Shown here: in pieces, positions 27,671 to 34,620 of the stretch
Position numbering within the stretch: the stretch's first letter is position 1
How the letters are laid out: every line of letters starts with the position of its first letter
Notes under the pieces: generated by a model
Seen by the model: only the letters and a program-made list of their open reading frames with translations
Database searches by the model: none
What the model was told of the DNA's origin: nothing
Made by a program: the position numbers and the translations under genes
Assembly (NCBI RefSeq): GCF_001938565.1
Contig: NZ_MSYM01000011.1
Coordinates: 186,001-250,000 of the forward strand
Direction: 5' to 3'
DNA from: Rhodoferax antarcticus ANT.BR
GTDB lineage: Bacteria; Pseudomonadota; Gammaproteobacteria; Burkholderiales; Burkholderiaceae_C
Length of the DNA stretch: 64,000 bases

Positions 27671-28066
27671 TCAGTCCCGTTGGCCCGCGCTGGCGCTCAG
27701 GGCGTCCAGCACAAACATGGGCACATCCACATCGAACTTTTCGCCGTCTTCGGCCACGCAGAAATAACTGCCGTGCATGGTGCCGGTAGGTGTCTGCAAG
27801 CGGGTGCCGCTGGTGTACTCAAACGCTTCGCCGGGCTGTAGCAGCGGCTGGCGCCCAACCACGCCCAGGCCCTTGACCTTTTCGTGGTGGCCGTCGGCGT
27901 CGTTGACGTTCCAGGTGCGCGAGATCAGCTGCGCCGCCAGCGTGCCAGTGTTGCGCACCGTGATGGTGTAGGTGAAAAAATAGATCGCCTGCGCAGGGTC
28001 AGACCGCTGTGGCTGGTAACGCGGCTTGACCTGAACGTGGAACTGATAAGTGGGTGGTTTTGGCAT
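27671..28066 (-). CDS. apaG: ApaG family protein
   Basis: 131 residues from the ATG at 28066 (MPKPPTYQFHVQVKPRY). An immunoglobulin-like FN3 fold with YFFTYTITVRNTGTLAAQLI, SRTWNVNDADGHHEKVKGLG, VVGRQPLLQPGEAFEYTSGT and GTMHGSYFCVAEDG, all family hallmarks. In enterobacteria it is linked to cobalt/magnesium efflux by genetics; a molecular role is not established. It precedes the recombinase-family gene by 12 bp. Confidence 0.93.
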   Translation of the reverse strand: MPKPPTYQFHVQVKPRYQPQRSDPAQAIYFFTYTITVRNTGTLAAQLISRTWNVNDADGHHEKVKGLGVVGRQPLLQPGEAFEYTSGTRLQTPTGTMHGSYFCVAEDGEKFDVDVPMFVLDALSASAGQRD

Positions 28067-28219
28067 GGCAGTGCAAAGGGCCAACAAGAGGTTCAGACCG
28101 CACCAGCGCCCCTAAAGGCGTGTGTGCAGCGGCGAAAGCGGATTATGAACGCAAGCGCAAAGGAGCTGAAGTGGCCTAGCCAAGTTAGGGTGATGCATAT
28201 GCGTTTAAGCATCAAATAA

Positions 28220-28271
28220 GCCTCTAGCCCTTATTCTATATGCGCCAGCAGCTACATATTAAATAGCTACC
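28220..28271 (-). repeat. mini-repeat copy 8, supplies the pldA stop codon
   Basis: GCCTCTAGCCCTTATTC, then TATATGCGCCAGCAGCTA and a second TAGCTA-like end (AATAGCTACC). The TAG that ends pldA lies in the outer end of this element. Confidence 0.8.
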
Positions 28272-29397
28272 AGTCGACCAAACTGAGCCCTACGCTGAGC
28301 ACGGTGCGCCGGCGGTTGTAGTCAATGAGCGAATCACCGTAGCCTGAGAACACTTGGGTGTGCAATTGCAGGCCACCGGGTTTGCCGCCGCCGTCGTCGG
28401 TGCTGTTGAGCTTGCGCAGCCACTCCAGCTTGACCGAGCCGTTGGCCTTGGAGCGCAACGAATGGCGCATGGTCAGGCCAAACGTGTTTTTCAAGTCAGG
28501 GTTCCACAGGCCTGTGAGCTCGCTGCGGCCGACTAGGTCGCTGATCTCGGGGTTGTCGTCGCTGCCACTTTTCTCGGGCAGGCGGTACCAGAGCTTGCCG
28601 AGCAGCTGAAACTCAGGGCCGTTTTCCAGCCCGGCCATCAGTATGGCGCGGTTCCAGCTGCGTGACAGCGGCAGCGGCTGGCCGTTGGAATTGTGGTTCA
28701 GCGCCAGCCCGGCGTAGCGCAGCCGCCAGTTGCCCGGCAAATCCAGGTCGGTCGGGTAGATGTAGATCAGCTCAGGCTCGTGGTCGGTGGTGCGAAACGG
28801 GCGCGACAGGTCGCCGCTGAAGATTTGCCAGTTGGACTGCTGGGAGTAGCCAAACCACAGCGAGTCGCGCTTGAGCGGCTGGTTCTGCGTCAACATGCCC
28901 TCGGCGATTTTTGTGCGCACCGAGAGCTGGATACGTGTCTCGGTGGTGCGGAAAGCCAGCGCGCTGGTGGCCCGGTGGTCGGGCAGCACCGAGTCGGGTT
29001 GGGTGTTGACGCTGTTCGAGCCAATCACCGACAGACTGATCGGCTTATAGCCGCGTATGCCAAAGGTGCCGCAATTTGTACCGGCTTCCAGTTCCCAAAA
29101 GCGAGACAGTTCCGAGAATTGAGCGTCTTTGCAGTCATGGGCGGTGGGCGCCACCATGGCGATAACCACTGGCGCGGTGGCGGGCTGTGGGGGTGCTTCA
29201 GGCGCAGACGCAAGAGGTGGCGGGCTGGCTTGCGTCGCCGCCCACTGGTCAAAGCAGTGCAGGCGAGCCGCGGTGTCACCGCTCAAGGCGCTGCATTGCT
29301 GCCAGCCGGGTACCTGAGTTTTTGTGGCATTTTCGGCTGTAGCCCATGTGGGTAATGCGGTTATAGCTATTAATAGTGAAGCAAATAAAGGTTTCAT
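28267..29397 (-). CDS. pldA: outer-membrane phospholipase A
   Basis: Outer-membrane beta-barrel hydrolase of phospholipids, 376 residues. The signal peptide is MKPLFASLLIAITALPTWA with likely cleavage after TWATA; it coincides with a mini-repeat. A Pro/Ala-rich linker (~60-85) precedes the barrel. The catalytic stretch ALNHNSNGQPLPLSRSWNR carries the His and Ser of the HxSNG site, and KLWYRLPEKSGSDDNPEI matches the family's calcium/active-site region. The C-terminus ends in TVLSVGLSLVDW, a barrel-assembly signal with a terminal aromatic residue. Confidence 0.92.
   Translation of the reverse strand: MKPLFASLLIAITALPTWATAENATKTQVPGWQQCSALSGDTAARLHCFDQWAATQASPPPLASAPEAPPQPATAPVVIAMVAPTAHDCKDAQFSELSRFWELEAGTNCGTFGIRGYKPISLSVIGSNSVNTQPDSVLPDHRATSALAFRTTETRIQLSVRTKIAEGMLTQNQPLKRDSLWFGYSQQSNWQIFSGDLSRPFRTTDHEPELIYIYPTDLDLPGNWRLRYAGLALNHNSNGQPLPLSRSWNRAILMAGLENGPEFQLLGKLWYRLPEKSGSDDNPEISDLVGRSELTGLWNPDLKNTFGLTMRHSLRSKANGSVKLEWLRKLNSTDDGGGKPGGLQLHTQVFSGYGDSLIDYNRRRTVLSVGLSLVDW
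29335..29373 (-). repeat. mini-repeat copy 9, encodes the PldA signal peptide
   Basis: On the coding strand TAGCTATAACCGCATTACC, then CACATGGGCTACAGCC. It keeps the outer TAGCT and GGGCTA blocks and is read as (I)AITALPTWATA. Same variant type as copies 12 and 13. Confidence 0.65.
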
Positions 29398-29649
29398 GAC
29401 GGGTGGCGTTGCGGTTGATCCGGTGCCGTTTGAGTCGCTGGCGGCAAGGGATAAGGCTCACATTTTGCCTTGTGGCGATATCAGCGCTGTGCGCCGCCCT
29501 CGCGCCACGTGCGCGGCTGCCTAACCGGGCGGGTACGCCGACGCACGGACGCTGTGTGGGCGCAGCACCTACAAACAGGGCTGAACCCACCCAGCCAGCC
29601 GACCGCGCTGGTGGTTGGCCCCGTCCCTCCACTTCAAAGGCGCGTCATC

Positions 29650-30126
29650 ATGAAAACATCCGTCTCCATCCTCGCACTCTCCTTGGCCGGCGCTTTTGCG
29701 GTTCATGGGTCGGCCACCGCCCAAGTGGCGGGCACCACCACCACCACCGGCGTCAGCATTGTGGAATCGACCCAGCTTGCACTGGGCTGGAGCGTCAAGA
29801 AAACTTTGCTGGGCGCCACCATCTACAACGAAACTGGGCAGAAGGTTGGCAACGTGCAGGACATCATCATTGCGCCGGACCAATCCGTGTCCTACGTCAT
29901 CGTCGGTGCGGGTGGTTTTATTGGCATCGGTCGGCACGACGTGGCTATTGCCGCCACACAGATCCAGAGTCAGGCGGGCAAACTGGTGATTGCCGGCGCT
30001 ACGGTCAATCTGATCAGAGCCATGCCGCAATTTGAATACGCCGACGACAGCGACATTGCACGGCGCGCCCAGTTTGTGAGCGCCGCTGAAAAAGACATCA
30101 CCCGCGGCAGGGCCCTAGCTGGCTGA
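29650..30126 (+). CDS. exported PRC-barrel domain protein
   Basis: 158 residues. Signal peptide MKTSVSILALSLAGAFAVHG with cleavage near ATAQ. The PRC-barrel core is KTLLGATIYNETGQKVGNVQ, DIIIAPDQSVSYVIVGAGGF and IGIGRHDVAIAATQIQ. Such proteins are small periplasmic or surface adaptors induced by stress in Burkholderiales; the function is not known. The divergent 250-bp region to pldA shows no further gene. The next small frame starts 10 bp downstream. Confidence 0.82.
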   Translation: MKTSVSILALSLAGAFAVHGSATAQVAGTTTTTGVSIVESTQLALGWSVKKTLLGATIYNETGQKVGNVQDIIIAPDQSVSYVIVGAGGFIGIGRHDVAIAATQIQSQAGKLVIAGATVNLIRAMPQFEYADDSDIARRAQFVSAAEKDITRGRALAG

Positions 30127-30136
30127 ACTGGACAGG

Positions 30137-30337
30137 ATGGCCGCTGACGCCAGCGCCGACGCCAAAGCCAAGATCGACCTGGACATCACCACCCTGCGGC
30201 TGGACGTGGAGTCTGCCCAGGCCAAGGTGGCCAAGCTCAACCAGGCGGCAGCGAACCGCTGGCGTGAATTTGAAGCCAGCGTGAGTGACGCCACCGCACG
30301 GCTGCGTGAGTCCATCGAACAGACACGGGCACAGTGA
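30137..30337 (+). CDS. small coiled-coil protein, 66 aa
   Basis: Ala/Lys/Glu-rich helix: MAADASADAKAKIDLDITTL, then LRLDVESAQAKVAKLNQAA. The frame stays open upstream as LAELDRM and overlaps the end of the PRC-barrel gene, so either a GTG/CTG start or a truncation of a longer coiled-coil protein is possible. It resembles the C-terminal part of sll1863-type stress proteins, which often sit beside PRC-barrel genes (inference). No ribosome site is convincing. Confidence 0.5.
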   Translation: MAADASADAKAKIDLDITTLRLDVESAQAKVAKLNQAAANRWREFEASVSDATARLRESIEQTRAQ

Positions 30338-30376
30338 AGTAGCGCGCCAGCGGCCGGTAAACGGCTGCTGGCTGGG

Positions 30377-30775
30377 TCACTCAAGTTGGCAGTTGCCAGC
30401 CCGTAGGCCGTACTGGGCAAAGTACTTGCGCGCGATCACGACCAACTCGGCCTGCGAGGGGTGGCCCACCCTTTCATACCCAGCGATGAGCTTGGCGGTG
30501 TGTGGCCGGTGTTGGTCAACAAAGCGCCCAAAGTCCGCCAATACCTGCTGCCTGCCGCTGATCAATGCCTGGGTAACGCCATCAAGGGCATCACAGACCT
30601 CACCAAAAAATGCGTGCTTTGAGTGCGTGTCGTTGGCGTGCTGGCATGTCACATGCTGAGGCACCTGCGACTTGTCGTCCTGGGGATGTCTGCGGCCAAA
30701 CCGCACCACCAAGGCGCAATGGTCATCGACAAAGACCACGGCGTGCAAGAGGTTCATAGCTATGGCGTCGTTCAT
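30377..30775 (-). CDS. baeRF-like 'translational machinery' family protein
   Basis: 132 residues from the ATG at 30775, with AGGA about 10 bp upstream. MNLLHAVVFVDDHCALVVRF is followed by a His-rich middle (PQHVTCQHANDTHSKHAFF), GEVCDALDGVTQALISGRQQ and GYERVGHPSQAELVVIARKYF. This pattern (short strand with D/H, His-rich loop, FF..A..L, VGxxxV.HPT..QLVA.AR.YF) matches small proteobacterial proteins annotated as translational machinery proteins, related to eRF1-like folds. The exact role is unknown. A longer frame upstream would read the CRISPR-like repeat and was rejected. Confidence 0.68.
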   Translation of the reverse strand: MNDAIAMNLLHAVVFVDDHCALVVRFGRRHPQDDKSQVPQHVTCQHANDTHSKHAFFGEVCDALDGVTQALISGRQQVLADFGRFVDQHRPHTAKLIAGYERVGHPSQAELVVIARKYFAQYGLRAGNCQLE

Positions 30776-30851
30776 CAAAAACTGATCCTGGTTTGAAACC
30801 TCCCCCTTCAGGGGGATAGAATTCATTTGGGAGAGGGGTAACCTCTTCCAA

Positions 30852-30881
30852 ATTCGCCCCGTAAGGGGCGTGGATTGAAAC
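30852..30881 (+). repeat. orphan CRISPR-type repeat (single copy)
   Basis: ATTCGCCCCGTAAGGGGC, then GTGGATTGAAAC. The palindrome plus the GTGGATTGAAAC end is the form of subtype I-C repeats. There is no second copy, array or cas gene in the window. A second CCCCCT-GAA-GGGGG hairpin with a TTTGAAACC flank lies 35 bp to the left in the opposite orientation. Confidence 0.5.
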
Positions 30882-30947
30882 ATAAACGGCTTGGCAAGTA
30901 GGAAATGCGCTGTGGCGGGGCGCCAGTGGTTTAGAAGAAGTCGGACC

Positions 30948-31073
30948 TTAGACCTGCTGCGGCTTGTGATCTGTGCGATAGAACACTGAGTTCACCCCGG
31001 CGTGATTTCCTCGCTCCAGACGATGCATTCTTTCATGGTGTTCGGGGGCCAAGGGTGCTGGCCAGTGCCGCAT
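30948..31073 (-). CDS. possible 41-aa small protein
   Basis: Short frame in the 360-bp gap before the helicase gene. The peptide MRHWPAPLAPEHHERMHRLE, then RGNHAGVNSVFYRTDHKPQQV is polar and protein-like. No clear ribosome site was seen and no family is recognised, so this is a weak candidate. The rest of the gap (30776-31135) shows only the CRISPR-type repeat. Confidence 0.25.
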   Translation of the reverse strand: MRHWPAPLAPEHHERMHRLERGNHAGVNSVFYRTDHKPQQV

Positions 31074-31135
31074 CTCGACATTGCGCCAGCGCGCCATCGC
31101 CAAAGAGGCGCGGTCGCGGCACATGCCCTGGCGAG

Positions 31136-33292
31136 TTAACGCGCCAGCGCCCGCGCCGCCGCGCCGTCAGCGGCCCTTAGTGCAAATTCGGCGCGTAGCG
31201 CCTTGAGCTTGGCGCGCGGGTCTTCTTTGGTGGTGGTCTGGTCCAGCCCCATTTCGGCAATAAAACGGCTGGGCTGCGCTGCCACCATCTCGCGGCCTTT
31301 TTTGCGCTTGCGGGTCCAACTCACCGCCAGACTGCGCTGGGCACGGGTGATGCCCACGTACATCAGGCGGCGTTCTTCCTGCAAATGGCTGGTGAGCGTT
31401 TCGCTGGCGGCTTCCTGGGCCAGTGCTTTTTGCGCGGCAGAGGCTGGGCCCGCCGACTCCGCCTCTGGGTTGTCGCGCAGTTTGAACGGCAACATGCCCT
31501 CGGTCACGCCCACCAGCATCACATGCGGCCACTCCAACCCTTTGGAGGCGTGCAAGGTGGACAGCGTGACCACGTTCTGGTCTTTTTCCTGCTCGGAAAT
31601 CGTCGAGATCAGTGACACGGTTTGCGCCACTTCCAGCAGCGACTTGATCTCACCAGCGGCATTCACCCCGGTGGCGTCTTCAATTTGCCCGCCGCAGCGC
31701 CCGCTCATCCAGTCGATGAAGTCCATCACATTGCCCCAGCGCGCCGCGGCCACCTGTTCGCTGTCTTCGCCGTCGTACAGATATTTCTCGTAGCCGATGT
31801 CTTTGAGCCAGTCCAGCAGAAAGGCTTTGGCAGCCTCGGCCCCCAGCGTGTGGCGCGCGCGAAACTCCAGGTCATTCACCTCGCGGCCAAACTCGTGCAG
31901 GCTGCCTAGCGCCTTGCCAGAGATCACCGAGCCCAAACTGCTGGAAAACAGCGCGCCAAACATGCTGACTTTGTATTTGCTGGAAAAGTCGCCCAAAACG
32001 CTAAGCGTCTGGTGGCCAATGCCGCGTTTGGGCGTGGTCACCGCGCGCAAAAAGGCCGGGTCGTCGTTGTTGTTGATCCACAGCCGGAACCAGGCGCACA
32101 GGTCTTTCACCTCGGCGCGGTCAAAAAAGCTGGTGCCACCCGACACCTTGTACGGAATCTGCGCCCGGCGCAAAGCCTTCTCAAACGGTTTGGCCTGGTG
32201 GTTGGCGCGGTACAGCACCGCAAAGTCCCTGAACTCCTTGAACTGCGGCCCGGCGTGCGGCAGGCCGTTGATTCGCAGGCTCTGGATGCGGGCCACAGCG
32301 CGTTCGGCTTCGTGTTCTTCGGTGTCGGCATCCACCACCCGCACCGGCTCACCTTCGCCCAGGTCGCTCCACAGGTTTTTTGGGAACAGCTTGGGGTTGG
32401 GGCCGATCACGTTGTTGGCGGCGCGAAGGATGGCGGAAGTCGACCGGTAGTTCTGCTCCAACTTGATCACTTTCAGGTTGGGGAAGTCGATGGGTAGCTT
32501 TTTCAAGTTGTCCAGCGTGGCACCGCGCCAGCCGTAAATGCTCTGGTCGTCATCGCCCACGGCGGTAAAACGCGCCTGAAGGGGGCCTTTGCCACCGACC
32601 AGCAGTTTCAGTAACTCGTATTGCGTGGCATTGGTGTCCTGGTATTCATCCACAAGCAAATGACCCGCTAGCCCTTGCCACTTATGCCTCACCTGCTCAT
32701 GATTTTGTAGTAATTTGAGCGGCAGACCAATCAGGTCGTCAAAGTCCACGGCCTGAAAAGCGGTGAGGCGTTCTTCATAGTGCGCCATCACCCGGGCAAT
32801 GATGCGCTCGTTGTCGGTGGCAGCAGCGGCTAGGGCGCTGGCGGAGTTGAGGCCCTGGTTTTTCCACAGGCTGATGGTCCATTGCCAGCTGCGCGCGGTG
32901 GCTGCATCGACGCTGCCGCCCGCGTCTTTCAGAATGCTGGTGACGTCGTCACTGTCCAGAATGCTGAAGTTGGGTTTCAGGCCGAGTGCCGCACCGTCTT
33001 CACGCAGCAGGCGCACGCCAAGCGCGTGAAAAGTACAGATCACCGCGTCCCTGGCGGCTTTGCCGATCAGGGCTCGGGCGCGCTCGCGCATTTCCGCGGC
33101 GGCCTTGTTGGTGAAGGTGATGGCAAAAATGCGCTTGGGCACCACGCCAGACTGGATCAGCCGGCCAATCTTGTGCGTGATCACCCGGGTTTTGCCCGAA
33201 CCGGCACCCGCCAGCACCAGGCACGGGCCGTGCAGGTAGTTCACCGCTTCTTGTTGGGCGAGGTTGAGACCGGTGTTGGGGGAGGGGGGCAT
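31136..33292 (-). CDS. UvrD/Rep-family DNA helicase
   Basis: Superfamily 1A 3'-5' helicase, 718 residues from the ATG at 33292. Motifs in order: LNLAQQEAVNYLHGPCLVLA then GAGSGKTRV (I), FTNKAAAEMRERA (Ia), LLVDEYQDTNATQYELL (II), VGDDDQSIYGWRGA (III), LEQNYRST (IV), STLHASKGLEWPHVMLVGV (V) and EERRLMYVGITRAQRSL (VI). Closest in style to Rep/UvrD2-type repair helicases; Rep or UvrD cannot be chosen from motifs alone. Just before motif II the usual sequence is replaced by KWQGLAGH, where a degenerate mini-repeat may lie. The C-terminus ends GAAARALAR. Confidence 0.92.
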   Translation of the reverse strand: MPPSPNTGLNLAQQEAVNYLHGPCLVLAGAGSGKTRVITHKIGRLIQSGVVPKRIFAITFTNKAAAEMRERARALIGKAARDAVICTFHALGVRLLREDGAALGLKPNFSILDSDDVTSILKDAGGSVDAATARSWQWTISLWKNQGLNSASALAAAATDNERIIARVMAHYEERLTAFQAVDFDDLIGLPLKLLQNHEQVRHKWQGLAGHLLVDEYQDTNATQYELLKLLVGGKGPLQARFTAVGDDDQSIYGWRGATLDNLKKLPIDFPNLKVIKLEQNYRSTSAILRAANNVIGPNPKLFPKNLWSDLGEGEPVRVVDADTEEHEAERAVARIQSLRINGLPHAGPQFKEFRDFAVLYRANHQAKPFEKALRRAQIPYKVSGGTSFFDRAEVKDLCAWFRLWINNNDDPAFLRAVTTPKRGIGHQTLSVLGDFSSKYKVSMFGALFSSSLGSVISGKALGSLHEFGREVNDLEFRARHTLGAEAAKAFLLDWLKDIGYEKYLYDGEDSEQVAAARWGNVMDFIDWMSGRCGGQIEDATGVNAAGEIKSLLEVAQTVSLISTISEQEKDQNVVTLSTLHASKGLEWPHVMLVGVTEGMLPFKLRDNPEAESAGPASAAQKALAQEAASETLTSHLQEERRLMYVGITRAQRSLAVSWTRKRKKGREMVAAQPSRFIAEMGLDQTTTKEDPRAKLKALRAEFALRAADGAAARALAR
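32664..32720 (-). repeat. possible degenerate mini-repeat in the uvrD-like gene
   Basis: CCGCTAGCCCTTGCCA, followed 40 bp later by TTGTAGTAATTT. Only the AGGGCTAG end is convincing. If real it lies immediately before the Walker B motif. Confidence 0.3.
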
Positions 33293-33759
33293 GAGCGGAC
33301 TTGGGGCGGGGGGACGAATCATAGCTAGCGCGGGTTTTACTGATGGCTGCTGTAGTGGCGGTCTTACAGTGTTACTTGATTGAACACCAATTCTTGACCA
33401 ATGAGGGCATTGGGTTTGTCAGAGTGCCTACCGATAGTTGGCGCATACAGCGGTTACTGAAACTGGAAAGTGCCTCTATCTGCAGTTGGTCGGATCCTTA
33501 TTTTCAGCTTGCCGGGTCCAATGAGCGCAAACGCAGCATTGTTGACGTTGACTGCCTGAGTCCGAGTGCGGGCCGCGGATCCAAACCAAGCAGTTTGAGT
33601 CGAGCAGAGAGGCTATGCTGAACTGATCGCACCAAAAGTCCAGTTCTGCGGCCGCCATGCGTCATCCACCGCCGGAATGTCACACAAACCTGACGCACCT
33701 CAAGACCATAGACCGGTAAAGCCGCTAACCTGCTGCCTTACTCCCTGATAAAACACCCC
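33293..33759. other. gene-free stretch between the uvrD-like gene and rquA
   Basis: About 470 bp. One weak frame (33343-33621, 92 aa) has no recognisable motif or good start. No repeat, RNA gene or terminator was identified. A possible -10 element (GATAAA near 33747) lies just before the palindrome at 33760. Confidence 0.5.
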
Positions 33760-33775
33760 CGATCAGCTCTGATCG
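33760..33775. promoter_or_regulatory. palindromic operator-like site before rquA
   Basis: CGATCAG-CT-CTGATCG, a perfect inverted repeat with a 2-bp centre, 12 bp upstream of the rquA start and just before its AAGGA ribosome site. It does not match the FNR consensus. Confidence 0.5.
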
Positions 33776-33787
33776 CAAAGGAAACGC

Positions 33788-34582
33788 ATGCTCCCCTGGT
33801 TGACCTATACCGTGTTTGGCGTCGTGGCGGCGCTGGCCAGCTTCGCGCTGTTCTTTTTCGTCTTGACCCGTGGTGCGCTGCTGGTGCGTGCAGCCCGGGG
33901 CCGGATGCAGCGCGATGCTGCGCACGTTTATCCGCTGTATTCAAATATGCGGCTGATCCGTTTTGTCGACTTTCAGCCGGTGATTGCCGCCATTTTGCTG
34001 TTTCAATACAGCCGCTTGGTGTCGATCATTACCGAGGGGTTGCAAAGTGCCGACCTCAAGGGCAAGCAAGTGTTGATCACCTCCTGCGCGTTTGGCAATG
34101 TGATGCCGCGTGTGGTGAAGGCGGCAGTGCAGGCGGGTGTGCAAAAGGTTCTGGTGGCTGACCTCATCCAAAACGAACTCGACCATGCCAAAGGCAAATT
34201 GACGGCATATGCCGGCAAGGTGGTTTACCAGCGCGACAACGCCATTGCCATGAAGCAGGCAGACCGCTCGGTCAGCGCCAACGTCATCTTCTTTTTGCTG
34301 CATGAGTTGCCGCACCACCTCCAGGGCGAGGCCGTCAGCGAAGCGGTTCGGGTGCTGGCGCCCGGTGGCCGGCTGTATCTGGCTGAATTTCACCGGCCTC
34401 ATGGCTGGCTGCTGCGCCTACTGAGCTGGACCTATTTCAAGGTGTTTGAGCCCTTTGGCTTGGCCCTGTGGGACACCCACGACCCGGTGCAGCAGTTGCA
34501 AGCCATGCCCGGTGTGACCTGCGAGCGGCATACCGTGTTTTTTGGCAACTTCCAGGTCATTGTGGCAACAAAAGCAGCCTGA
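33788..34582 (+). CDS. rquA: RquA-like methyltransferase, probable rhodoquinone biosynthesis
   Basis: RquA converts ubiquinone to rhodoquinone for fumarate-linked anaerobic respiration. 264 residues: an N-terminal hydrophobic helix (TVFGVVAALASFALFFFVL), then a class I methyltransferase-like fold with QVLITSCAFGNVMPRVVKAA (a Rossmann glycine region lacking the classic GxGxG), VLVADLIQNELDHAKGKL, ANVIFFLLHELPHHLQGEAV and ALRVLAPGG-like VRVLAPGGRLYLAEFHRPHG. The FFLLHE.P signature and the altered SAM motif are what I recall as typical of RquA rather than UbiE/UbiG. The stop codon lies inside a mini-repeat shared with priA. ATG with AAGGA. Confidence 0.72.
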   Translation: MLPWLTYTVFGVVAALASFALFFFVLTRGALLVRAARGRMQRDAAHVYPLYSNMRLIRFVDFQPVIAAILLFQYSRLVSIITEGLQSADLKGKQVLITSCAFGNVMPRVVKAAVQAGVQKVLVADLIQNELDHAKGKLTAYAGKVVYQRDNAIAMKQADRSVSANVIFFLLHELPHHLQGEAVSEAVRVLAPGGRLYLAEFHRPHGWLLRLLSWTYFKVFEPFGLALWDTHDPVQQLQAMPGVTCERHTVFFGNFQVIVATKAA

Positions 34583-34620
34583 GCCCTTACGCAGTAAGCG
34601 CGAGAAGCTCTTAAATTAAG
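34577..34620 (-). repeat. mini-repeat copy 10, supplies stop codons of rquA and priA
   Basis: GCCTGAGCCCTTACGCAG, then TAAGCGCGAGAAGCTC and TTAAATTAAG. The TGA of rquA and the TAA of convergent priA both fall within it. Confidence 0.75.

Noticed and set aside
30788-30881. CRISPR array
   Set aside because: A single convincing repeat, no regular spacers and no cas genes.
33343-33621. 92-codon frame between the uvrD-like gene and rquA
   Set aside because: No ribosome site, no recognisable motif, composition not protein-like.
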